From positions 1 through 49,953 of the forward strand of contig SXUJ01000003.1 of NCBI GenBank assembly GCA_005790565.1: 49,953 nt of DNA. The letters are read 5' to 3'. Each line of letters starts with the position of its first letter. Position 1 is the first letter of the stretch. Under the pieces are notes generated by a model. The model saw only the letters and a list, made by a program, of their open reading frames with translations, was not told the origin of the DNA and did no database searches. The translations under genes and the position numbers were made by a program. The stretch comes from Planctomycetia bacterium. Lineage in GTDB: Bacteria > Planctomycetota > Phycisphaerae > Phycisphaerales > SM1A02. Below, one piece after another: positions 9,370-17,141 of this stretch.

Positions 9370-11578
9370 GCAGGATGGTGAGATCGCCGGAATCCACGCG
9401 ACCGCTTCCGTTGAGATCGAAGGCGGCGTTGACTTCACCCCAGTGACTCAAGAGCAGCGCGAGATCCTGTGCGCCGATCTCGCCGTCGTTGTTGAAATCG
9501 GCAACCTCGTCGGCACCGCCGCGCGCGAACGCAGTCGCGGGAACTGCAGCAGGAAGCCCCGTCGGTGGCGCCCACGAGAGAATGCATCCGCCCAAGTCAA
9601 CATTGTCAAAGTACTCCAAGCGGAATGCGTGTGTTCCAGCCTGGAGTCCGATCACTGTGTTCTGGAGCAGCATCGCATGCGCACCGTCGTTGTCAATGAC
9701 GAGATCGTCGCCGAGATACATACGAGATCCATCATCGCTCGCGAGGGAGAACCCCCACGCGCCCGAGATCGGAATCGTGATCCATCCTTCAAAGACTGCC
9801 GCGACATGATCACTCATGCCACTCGTCGCGAACGCGCCCGTGCTCGGCGCGAAATTGATCGCGTTCACGGTGTTCGTCACGCTCGGCACGAGTTGCGCAA
9901 AGTTCGGCAACGCACTCAGCGTGGGGATCGAGTAGTAGCGTGCGTCCAACTGCGCGACGCTGCCGACTGGATTTTCTGGCACGCGAAGCGCCGTAACCGT
10001 CACCGACACGCCCGTTGTCGCACTCTGCGCGCCCGCTCCAGCCACGACATACGAGAACGCGTCCGCGCCTGCGAAGTTCGGATCACTCTGCGTGTAGAGC
10101 AATTCATCACGGCCCTCCGCGCCCGTGCCAATGGATCGTGTGATGCTCGCCCCATGCGCGGAGACTGCATCGAAGCTCGCGATGCTGAGGGTGTCGCAGT
10201 TTGAACCCGCGTCGTTGGCGAGGACATCGATACGGATCTCCGTCGCCGCAAATCCATTCGCCGCATCCGCGATTGCGACGGGAGGGGAACTCAGACCGGA
10301 GTAATCGCAACCGAGCCCGTTGAAGTACGACTCCATCGTTGCGATGTTTCCAGGATGAAACTCGAGGCGAATGTTCTGCATGCCACCACCGCAGAGGTGG
10401 CAGTACGACATGATCGTTCCCGCCTTCGCAAATCCGACGGAGCAATCAGGAGGGCTCGCGCCGCATCCATCAAGGACTGGGCTATAGGCATGGGTGTGTG
10501 GTGCACCAAGGTTGTGCCCGAGTTCATGCGCGACGACGAAGATGTCCCAATTCTGCGGGTTATTGTCGAGCAGTGGATACGGGAAGAACCCAATCAGATT
10601 CGAACTCACCGCATACCCGTTAGTGTTGCAGAGTCCGTTGAGGTAGGCGATGCCACCGCCGAGCGCACGACCGGACAGGAACTGCGCCGTGTCGCGCTGC
10701 ACATAGCCCATCGACGCCATCCAACTCGTCCGAAACTCATAAAGTTGCCCGGCCGCACTCGTCGCAGTCCATGGATCTTGTGGATCGATCCAGAGGCGAA
10801 CGAAAGAACTGGAGATTCGCGCATTGAGATCGCGCGAATAGATCGAGTTGAGTGCCGCGACGATCGTCTGCACATACCCGCTCGCGGCAGCCGCGTCTCC
10901 GCCAAACATCTGAAGGAACTCGTAGTCGGTTTCGAACGCGAGACGAAACTCGCGACAAGGAGCGCTCGCGATCCCGCCCTCGGCAAACGCGGATGAGGAC
11001 GGAACAAACTCCGGATCAAGCGTTTCGCACACCCAATTCGACCAGTTGATCGCACCCTCAGGCAAGGAGTCCAATTCGTACGCGAGCGTCGGGAGTCCTG
11101 CGCCGTGTGGACCGCTCGAAACAATCCAGGTGCGCCCCTGCGTTTCGACAACCCCAAAGTTTCCTGCCGCACTACATGCGAGGAACGCGAAGCTCTGCGC
11201 GTCGTCCTTCACACCACCCGCGAGCACGATGGCCTGTGGCACCTCTATCGCTCGTTCGCCACGCGCGTCGGCCAGCACAACTCGCGCATCCGCGCCCGCG
11301 ACCTCGATTGGCTTCAGTTCCAATGTGGCTTGCGCAACAGCTCCGAGAGGAAACCGCTCGATCGTCACCGCGCCTGCGTTGGCGCGAGCGCGGAGAGCGT
11401 CGACATCGAACGAGATCACCGCAGCAGACCTTCGCAACGCCTTCGGGAGACGCGCGTCCACCTTGCTCGCTCGCTCGACGAGCGGCGTGTGACGCGCGAT
11501 CGACTCCTTCTGCGCAACCCCGAAGGCAGGCGCGCCGAGGATAGATACCAAAAGAAACAGAACGGCTCGAATGCACAT
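9350..11578 (-). CDS. Secreted M12-type (reprolysin-like) metalloprotease with PA14 and GC-type dockerin
   Basis: The 742-aa product has a signal peptide (start ATG 11578, LFLLVSILGAPAFG) and a propeptide-like region. The zinc-protease domain carries HELGHNLGAPHTH (near residue 351) and a Met-turn GTIMSYCH. A cadherin-like/tandem domain follows (about 440-540, with VLANDAG). Next is a PA14-like module (about 555-690) with a DDGSRMYLGDDLVIDN segment. At the C-terminus are two EF-hand-like dockerin repeats (DFNNDGEIGAQDLALLLSHW and DLNGSGRVDSGDLTILLNDW). Such proteins are exported and held at the surface. The open frame extends to 11668, but that part lacks a signal peptide, so the internal start is chosen. 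Confidence 0.85.
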   Translation of the reverse strand: MCIRAVLFLLVSILGAPAFGVAQKESIARHTPLVERASKVDARLPKALRRSAAVISFDVDALRARANAGAVTIERFPLGAVAQATLELKPIEVAGADARVVLADARGERAIEVPQAIVLAGGVKDDAQSFAFLACSAAGNFGVVETQGRTWIVSSGPHGAGLPTLAYELDSLPEGAINWSNWVCETLDPEFVPSSSAFAEGGIASAPCREFRLAFETDYEFLQMFGGDAAAASGYVQTIVAALNSIYSRDLNARISSSFVRLWIDPQDPWTATSAAGQLYEFRTSWMASMGYVQRDTAQFLSGRALGGGIAYLNGLCNTNGYAVSSNLIGFFPYPLLDNNPQNWDIFVVAHELGHNLGAPHTHAYSPVLDGCGASPPDCSVGFAKAGTIMSYCHLCGGGMQNIRLEFHPGNIATMESYFNGLGCDYSGLSSPPVAIADAANGFAATEIRIDVLANDAGSNCDTLSIASFDAVSAHGASITRSIGTGAEGRDELLYTQSDPNFAGADAFSYVVAGAGAQSATTGVSVTVTALRVPENPVGSVAQLDARYYSIPTLSALPNFAQLVPSVTNTVNAINFAPSTGAFATSGMSDHVAAVFEGWITIPISGAWGFSLASDDGSRMYLGDDLVIDNDGAHAMLLQNTVIGLQAGTHAFRLEYFDNVDLGGCILSWAPPTGLPAAVPATAFARGGADEVADFNNDGEIGAQDLALLLSHWGEVNAAFDLNGSGRVDSGDLTILLNDWTG

Positions 11579-11737
11579 ACGGGACGCAATACAGGGCCAG
11601 CGAACAACAACAGGTCGACGCGTCCTCCACGACGCAGTGACACATAGAGAACTTCGGCGTTTGACCATCCGTTCTTGCGAATCGCACGAAGTTCATCGCA
11701 AGAAAGTTCGCACGGCACATGCGGGAAACCGCCAGAT

Positions 11738-12454
11738 TCAGCGATTCCCGACGCGCAGGCGCTTGGCGAGGCCGGTGCTCGTTGGACGCACGGTTGGCTC
11801 GCCCGTGAAATCGAGCGGGGTGCCCGGCTCCCAGGATCGCACCGCATAGCCGTTCTCCATCGGCGTGAGTTCATCCATCCACCCATTGGCCCAACGGACG
11901 CGCAGGGATTCTCCCTTGGCCCACCAACTCCCAACATTGGGCGTGTTGATGGTTTTCCATGCGGCGTGCGAGGACTGAATCGCGACGAAGAAGGATTTCT
12001 TTCCACCCGAAAGCGCGTCGGGAAGTTCATAGACACCGACCCAGCCCGCCTCCGCTTCGGTCGTGCGCGCGCTGAATCCGAAATTCGTGGCCATACCGTC
12101 TCGAGAGGCGCCTGGCTCGAATCCCTCCTTCGCGAAGCGACCGGCGGCTGTGGGAATCACGACATCGCGCCATCCGTCGGTGTAATCGATCACAAGGCGT
12201 CCCTGCTCGATCTTCCAAGATCCCTGCTCGCCTTGTGCGCTCGTGGGTCCCTTCGACCAGTTGCTGATCGCGCTTCCATCCGCATCGATGATCACATCAA
12301 AGGTTGTGTTCTCACTGTCGGTGAGCGTCCATGTTCCAATCGCCGTTGACATCGTGAGCGCTTGAGCACCTTGCACGCTCTCTGCGGCGCATCCGCTGAG
12401 TTGTGCGATCGCGAGCGCGAAAACCATCGACAGAAAGAGAGACAGAGAGCGCAT
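11738..12454 (-). CDS. Lipoprotein with an internally duplicated domain, unknown function
   Basis: From the ATG at 12454 the product is 238 aa and starts with a type II signal peptide ending in a lipobox, LSGC, with Cys22 the predicted lipidated residue. Two similar units follow. One runs from GSWKIEQGRLVIDYTDGW to FEPG, the other from GSWWAKGESLRVRWANGW to WEPG. Both share the pattern GSW, Gly-x-Leu, GW-x-Asp, Pro and EPG. This points to a duplicated beta-rich domain. An upstream ATG at 12466 is also possible. No family is recognised, and the gene appears monocistronic. Confidence 0.65.
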   Translation of the reverse strand: MRSLSLFLSMVFALAIAQLSGCAAESVQGAQALTMSTAIGTWTLTDSENTTFDVIIDADGSAISNWSKGPTSAQGEQGSWKIEQGRLVIDYTDGWRDVVIPTAAGRFAKEGFEPGASRDGMATNFGFSARTTEAEAGWVGVYELPDALSGGKKSFFVAIQSSHAAWKTINTPNVGSWWAKGESLRVRWANGWMDELTPMENGYAVRSWEPGTPLDFTGEPTVRPTSTGLAKRLRVGNR

Positions 12455-12560
12455 AAGCCTGCACATTAGACTCGACGAGACTCGACATGACGCGGCGCGA
12501 CCTTGAAATGCTCGAATCACAAACTGAAGATTGCATCTCCGTTTCCTCCCGCGAACAGAA

Positions 12561-12632
12561 AGCCACCCATGGGATTCGAACCCACGACCTGCGCTTTACG
12601 AAAGCGCTGCTCTACCACTGAGCTAGGGTGGC
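12561..12632 (-). tRNA. tRNA-Thr (anticodon CGT)
   Basis: The minus strand folds as a standard cloverleaf. The acceptor stem is GCCACCC/GGGTGGC, the D arm GCTC-AGTGGTA-GAGC, and the anticodon stem GCGCT/AGCGC with loop TTCGTAA, giving anticodon CGT. The variable loop is AGGTC and the T arm contains TTCGAAT. The discriminator is T, and no CCA is encoded. The anticodon reads ACG threonine codons. Confidence 0.96.
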
Positions 12633-12717
12633 GATTGTGCAAGGCAACCGACTTCCAGCGCCAAGGCGATCGCCCGCCATGGCAAGGGCGAGAAGTGTAG
12701 CGCGTGACGCCTCGGAA

Positions 12718-14889
12718 TCACCTCAAGATCAGCTTGACCGCCTCGGCCGATCCGAGATTCAACGCACCGTACAGGCGGCCAGCCGCGTCGGCGGCCGCGC
12801 CCTCGCTTGAGGCGACGAGGTTCGTGACACCTGCGACCTGCTTTTCGCTTCCACGAAGGCCGGACGCGCGCACCGCAGCGGTTGCCGCATCGAGAAGCGC
12901 GATTTGGGTATCGGGGGTCGCAAGCAGCGCGGCGTCGACGAGCCCTGCTGCTGCAGTGGTCGTGCCAAAGGCAGCGAGTGTTTCAGCCACAAGGAGTTTG
13001 AACGACTCTGGACGATCGGCGAGCGCGCGCAGAAGCGTCGGCTCAGCGTCGGTGGCGACCATGATCGGATTGTGACTCGTGGCGAGAGACTCAAGCGACT
13101 CAAGCGCCGCCGCAGCGTAGGCGACTGCTTCAGATTCGTCGACCATGCTTCCGCTCACGGACGCAACCACTGCCGATGCCGCGGCGCGGAAGGTCTCGAT
13201 CGTCCCGCCAGAGGTCCACGCTGCAATCGATGGATCGTTGCCGATGAACGCGCGGACTGCCGGCTCATCATGTACCGAGACAATCGCGAGCACCGGAGTT
13301 GCGTAGGTCATTGCGTTTGCTCGGATCGCGCGGTAGGAGGTTGTCAACGCGTCCGCGTCGCCGCGGAGCACGACGAGTTCCACACCGTCAGCCGCAGCGA
13401 TGTTGGCCGTTGCGTCGACCAACCCGCTCGCGTTGAGAATTGGGGTGAATCCCGCTTCGGCCAACTGCGCGTCAATCGCGTTGCGGTCCTCGGCGATCCC
13501 GCCGAGCGCAATCGCGCGTGGAGCACCATCCCAGCTCACCGCCGCAGCGAGTGAGGAGACCACTGCGAACGAGCCGTCGAAACTCTCAGTCGCCTTCGAA
13601 CTTGCAAGCGCGAGCGCGGCATCAAGCCGCACGCGTCGATCTGGAAATCGGAGGCACTCCGTCATTGGCGCACGACCGCCGCTCGTGAGCGACTTGGCAT
13701 CCGCAGTCTGCGCGAGCGCCGCGATTGCGTCGCGCACGAGGGCGCCGTCGCCGCTGTCGATCGCGAGCGCGAGCACACCAGTGGCGATCTGCGATCCGGC
13801 AACCGTCGCGTAGAACGCGGGGCTGTAGCCCGTTGGTTCCATCGCGTCGCTTCCAAGCGTGTTCTCTCGACGAAGATTTGCCGCAATGAAAAGCGAAAGC
13901 GCCTGCGTGTTCGTGGCATCCAGCGTCAACGCTCGGCGCGACATGTTCATCGTCATCGCGTCGCAGAAGACATTCGTCGCCACGGCAGCTGCGGAAAGGC
14001 CGCCGGTCGCGTGGTAGCTCCAGACATTGTTCGTCGGATCATTGCCGTGAGGAATGAGCATTTCTTCACGGTTGAAGAAGCGATGTGCCAACGCCGTGTA
14101 CTGCGCGCTCGCGTTGGTCGAACTTGCGCCGAGTCGGGTCATCGCGGCTTGGGCCGCATTTCGCACATCAGAGGTCGTTCCCTCCGTGGATGCGAGGTCT
14201 GCAAGGAAAGGAATCGCCGTTGGCCAACCAATGTCCGCGAGGACGCCGATCAGTGTGTTTTGGGTATCCGGATCAACCGACGGGAGCGCCGCGCAAATCG
14301 CAAGCACGGAGAGGCGCTTCATTTCCACGAGTGTGGTAACCGACTTCGATGCAAGCGCGGGATCGTCATGCTTCTCGATGACGCGCAAGAGCGCGGGGAC
14401 TGCGTGTTCATCGGCCGCGGCGAGTCGTTCGCGCGCGAGCATCTGCTGACGCAACGTGCCTGTGAGCATTCCAACCGCTTGGTTGATCCGATCGAGATCG
14501 CGTGCGAGCGCCTTGCGACCGCTCTCCACCTTGTGCTCGAGCTTGGTCGCGACAGCCGCGACTTCACCCATTGCACGACTTCGCGCGATCGCGCGGTCGA
14601 GTCGCTCGCCGAGATCATTCGCGTCGACCAGTTCCGCGAGGGCTTCATCGCTCACCCCGCTATCGAGCGTTGCCTGACCAGCCGCGAGCGCGAGATCCGC
14701 TTTCCCGATCAGCACATAATGGACAAAGTTCTCAACCTGTTGCGCCGCAGCCGCGTCCGCCGCGGCCGCCGCGGCCGTGTCCGTTCCGTCCTGCGCGAGA
14801 AGCGTCGGAGTGGCAGCCAGAAGCACACTCGCAGTCAGAATCGTGGCGAGGCGGCAGGAGACGGTGCAGCGGAGAAGATCAGATCGCAT
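12718..14889 (-). CDS. Secreted HEAT-repeat protein
   Basis: A 723-aa protein with a signal peptide (LATILTASVLLAATPTLLA, cleavage near residue 32) and an Ala/Asp-rich stretch. HEAT/Armadillo-like helical repeats follow (for example AVPALLRVIEKHDDPALAS and TAIPFLADLASTEGTTSDVR, about residues 160-250). The region around 430-540 (from RNAIDAQLAEAGF to IAAWTSGG) has a hydrophobic pattern reminiscent of a degenerate response-regulator receiver fold. That reading is tentative. HEAT solenoids are protein-binding scaffolds, so a periplasmic scaffold is the likely role. A sigma-70-like promoter lies just upstream at 14936-14965. The gene is divergent from the riboswitch transcript. Confidence 0.7.
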   Translation of the reverse strand: MRSDLLRCTVSCRLATILTASVLLAATPTLLAQDGTDTAAAAAADAAAAQQVENFVHYVLIGKADLALAAGQATLDSGVSDEALAELVDANDLGERLDRAIARSRAMGEVAAVATKLEHKVESGRKALARDLDRINQAVGMLTGTLRQQMLARERLAAADEHAVPALLRVIEKHDDPALASKSVTTLVEMKRLSVLAICAALPSVDPDTQNTLIGVLADIGWPTAIPFLADLASTEGTTSDVRNAAQAAMTRLGASSTNASAQYTALAHRFFNREEMLIPHGNDPTNNVWSYHATGGLSAAAVATNVFCDAMTMNMSRRALTLDATNTQALSLFIAANLRRENTLGSDAMEPTGYSPAFYATVAGSQIATGVLALAIDSGDGALVRDAIAALAQTADAKSLTSGGRAPMTECLRFPDRRVRLDAALALASSKATESFDGSFAVVSSLAAAVSWDGAPRAIALGGIAEDRNAIDAQLAEAGFTPILNASGLVDATANIAAADGVELVVLRGDADALTTSYRAIRANAMTYATPVLAIVSVHDEPAVRAFIGNDPSIAAWTSGGTIETFRAAASAVVASVSGSMVDESEAVAYAAAALESLESLATSHNPIMVATDAEPTLLRALADRPESFKLLVAETLAAFGTTTAAAGLVDAALLATPDTQIALLDAATAAVRASGLRGSEKQVAGVTNLVASSEGAAADAAGRLYGALNLGSAEAVKLILR

Positions 14890-14935
14890 GGAGCACTCCA
14901 GAGTGGACTTCAGACGGATTTTCGCAGAGTCGAGA

Positions 14936-14965
14936 ATCGTACAAGCGACAGTCCGAGAGTGTCAA
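14936..14965 (-). promoter_or_regulatory. Putative sigma-70-type promoter of the HEAT-repeat gene
   Basis: The minus strand reads TTGACA, 18 nt, TACGAT, ending about 46 nt before the ATG at 14889. The -35 element is a perfect consensus match and the -10 element is fair. It lies in the long divergent intergenic region. Confidence 0.5.
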
Positions 14966-15077
14966 AGCGCCGATGCATTCGCGTTCGCAATGATTGCGCA
15001 CCGCCCGCAGCTATCCGCCGCCGATCCCCCCGCTGAAACGAGTACGATCCCCAGCACGCAAACTCTGCGTACTTCGA

Positions 15078-15308
15078 TTTGCCCAGTTCGGAGATTGGTT
15101 CTCCGAGGCGCAAATGCCGCGAATCCCGCTGCATTCGCGTGATGGAAGGTGGTGAAAATCCACCGCGGACGCGCCGCCGTAACAGGAATGCGAGACTGCC
15201 TCTCAGAGGACGCTTCTCGCGACAATCGGGCCTTTGAGCCACTCGCACCACGGTGCGGGGAAGGCGCCCGAAAGTTCAATCCTGAAGCCGGAAAACCTGC
15301 TGCGCAAA
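15078..15308 (+). promoter_or_regulatory. Cobalamin riboswitch aptamer
   Basis: The region carries the conserved blocks of the cobalamin (RF00174-type) aptamer in order. They are GGTT near 15097, then GGAAGGTGGTGAAAATCCACC at 15144-15164, where the L4 GTGAAAATCC core is exact. The GCCGCCGTAACAG block follows, then GCCACT-hairpin-CGGGGAAGGC at 15238-15265. The closing GAAGCCGGAAAACCTGC spans 15284-15300. A closing P1 stem is likely between TTTGCCCAG (15078-15086) and CTGCGCAAA (15300-15308), with one mismatch. When cobalamin binds, such RNAs normally repress the downstream gene, here the secreted dockerin protein and overlapping pseudopilin gene. The rest of the 510-nt gap (14890-15399) holds only the HEAT-gene promoter and the expression platform. 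Confidence 0.94.
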
Positions 15309-15330
15309 CCATGCGGTGCCGAGGACTCGG

Positions 15331-15387
15331 CACTCCGGATGCTCCCCGATCGGAGCGCAGCGACGCTCCGACGCGACAACCGGAGTG
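15331..15387 (+). promoter_or_regulatory. Probable riboswitch expression platform hairpins
   Basis: Immediately after the aptamer, CACTCCGG (15331-15338) is perfectly complementary to CCGGAGTG (15380-15387). This encloses a second hairpin, CGGAGCG (15351-15357) with CGCTCCG (15364-15370). No U-tract follows. The outer stem ends 12 nt before the ATG at 15400, so control of translation initiation, rather than termination, is the more likely mechanism. Confidence 0.55.
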
Positions 15388-15399
15388 AGAGCAGGATCC

Positions 15400-16335
15400 A
15401 TGCGGCAGCCGCCCGTCTCCCTCGTCTGTGGTTTCATGCAAGATTTCCGTCGCGCCCTGTGGGTCGCGCTCTGCTTCGCCACGAGCGCCCACGCGCGTGA
15501 GAGTCCGTACGCAACGCAGGTTGTCGCATTCAATCCTGGCGTGGGCGCGGCGTTTGGCTACACCAACAGCAGCAGCGTGCTCGGCTCACCCGAACGGTTT
15601 ACGGGGGAGGGGCTCATCCCGCAGTGCGTAACCCCTTTTCAACCAGCGTTCTTGCAGAACGAGATTGTGTCACTGGGCGTGGGCGGCTTTGTGACGATCG
15701 AGTTCGATCACGATGTGATGAATGACCCACGGAATGCGTACGGCGCAGACCTCCTCGTTTTCGGCAACGCATTTTTTACCGATCAGGGCGGCGCAGTCAT
15801 CGCCGGCCTTGCGTCCGAACCAGGCACCCTTGAGGTAAGCCAAGACGGCATCGTTTGGTTCACCGTCTTGGGGGTGGGGCCGGAGTCGCTCTTTCCAACC
15901 CAGGGATTTCTTGATGTTGGGGCGTATGGGGTCGTTGCGGGAAACGCCTTCAGTGACTTCACGAAAGCGGTGGACCCTGCGCACACGATGAAAGATCTCG
16001 TGGGGCTCGACTACGAGAACCTCCAACTGCACTATGGAAACTCTGGGGGCGGCGTCGGCATTGACCTTGGCGCGTTGCAACTCGATTGGGTCCGCTTCGT
16101 GCGCGCTCGCGGCGCGACGGTCAGTGGGCAAAGCCCGGAAGTCGATGCGTTCGCGGATGTTTCTCCAGAAAGTGCGCTCGAAGACCTCGATGCGGACGGA
16201 ATCGTGGGCGCGACGGATCTTGCGATGTTGCTCGGCGCCTGGGAAACACGAGGGGACATCGCGGACATCGATGGTGACGGCACGGTTGGAGCAACGGATC
16301 TTGCGCGAATGCTCGGCGCATGGAGCAGCACTTGA
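15400..16335 (+). CDS. Cobalamin-riboswitch-controlled secreted protein with GC-type dockerin
   Basis: The 311-aa product has a signal peptide (ALWVALCFATSAHA, cleavage after AHA). A single beta-rich domain follows, starting SPYATQVVAFNPGVG and including VLGSPERFTGEG, DLLVFGNAFF and GNSGGGVGIDLGALQLDWVR. The tail has two dockerin repeats, DLDADGIVGATDLAMLLGAW and DIDGDGTVGATDLARMLGAW, a surface-association tag typical of Phycisphaerae. The exact function is unknown. Its position directly behind a cobalamin riboswitch implies a role in cobalamin capture or uptake, or in a B12-dependent process. Three in-frame starts exist (15316, 15400, 15436). The first lies between the aptamer and the platform hairpins. 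ATG 15436 gives the most compact signal peptide, and 15400 places the platform hairpin just upstream. Confidence 0.8.
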   Translation: MRQPPVSLVCGFMQDFRRALWVALCFATSAHARESPYATQVVAFNPGVGAAFGYTNSSSVLGSPERFTGEGLIPQCVTPFQPAFLQNEIVSLGVGGFVTIEFDHDVMNDPRNAYGADLLVFGNAFFTDQGGAVIAGLASEPGTLEVSQDGIVWFTVLGVGPESLFPTQGFLDVGAYGVVAGNAFSDFTKAVDPAHTMKDLVGLDYENLQLHYGNSGGGVGIDLGALQLDWVRFVRARGATVSGQSPEVDAFADVSPESALEDLDADGIVGATDLAMLLGAWETRGDIADIDGDGTVGATDLARMLGAWSST

Positions 16336-17141
16336 AGCGCAACGCATTCACGCTCGTCGAAGCACTCGTCGTCATCGGGATCCTCTCGACGCTCCTGGCG
16401 ATTCTCCTTCCAGCCGCGTCGAGTGCGCGCGCGAGCGCGCGAGCGGCGGAGTGCCAATCCAACCTTCGACAACTGGGCATCGCGTCAACGGCCTACGCGG
16501 CGCAGAACGCCGACCACTATCCGCCTGCACTGCTCTACAAGATGCAGCCCGAGGGGCTCTCCACAATTGCGTGGGATTTCGAAACCCGTGCGAATGGAAG
16601 CGTCACGCCTGGCGCGCTCTGGTCGTTCATCGGCGGAGCCAACAAAGTGCAGCAGTGCCCGGAGTTTCTCGGCGCGTCAACTTCTGGAAACGACCCGTTC
16701 ACGGGCTACAACTACAACACGACCTACATCGGGGCGGAAGGACGATTTCCCACCATGGACCCAACAACTGGGAAATGGATTGATGGTTGGAACTCCGCAC
16801 GACGAGGACTTCGCGCTGGGCAGATTCGACACACCACAAAGGTGGCGCTTTTCGGGGATGGCGGCTGGAGAGGCGGCGCGAACAAGTTCATGCGCGCGCC
16901 GTCCAATGCAGTGGAAAACGACCTCTCGCTCGTCGCGGCTGGCGCGCAAGCCTTCCGACACAAAGGCTGCACCGCGTTCTGTGCCATCGACGGTCACATC
17001 ACATCCTGTGCGCAATCATGCGCGGGGGCGAACACGACCGAACCGTTGCAAGTCGAGGTCATGGACTTTCCGAACAACGGCTTCCTCAGCGAAGACGACG
17101 CGGCGTATGACCCGTCTATCGCGCTGCGCGGGGGTCGCTAA
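16320..17141 (+). CDS. Prepilin-type H-X9-DG protein (pseudopilin-like)
   Basis: A 273-aa protein beginning with a short basic leader and a type IV prepilin motif, NAFTLVEALVVIGILS, followed by a hydrophobic helix. The predicted peptidase cut is before Phe, with Ala at -1. Near the C-terminus FRHKGCTAFCAIDGHI fits H-X9-D-G exactly, the signature of the planctomycete prepilin-like family. Four cysteines cluster there (CTAFC and SCAQSC). The gene starts 16 nt inside the preceding dockerin-protein gene, so it is translationally coupled to it and under the same riboswitch. Such proteins are thought to be envelope-anchored and processed by PilD. The role here is unknown. Confidence 0.8.
   Translation: MEQHLKRNAFTLVEALVVIGILSTLLAILLPAASSARASARAAECQSNLRQLGIASTAYAAQNADHYPPALLYKMQPEGLSTIAWDFETRANGSVTPGALWSFIGGANKVQQCPEFLGASTSGNDPFTGYNYNTTYIGAEGRFPTMDPTTGKWIDGWNSARRGLRAGQIRHTTKVALFGDGGWRGGANKFMRAPSNAVENDLSLVAAGAQAFRHKGCTAFCAIDGHITSCAQSCAGANTTEPLQVEVMDFPNNGFLSEDDAAYDPSIALRGGR

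Noticed and set aside
11234-11249. Plus-strand TGGCAC-N5-TCGCT, resembling a sigma-54 site
   Set aside because: It lies inside the metalloprotease gene on the opposite strand with no gene downstream. It is a chance match of the kind expected among the many TGGCAC hexamers scanned.
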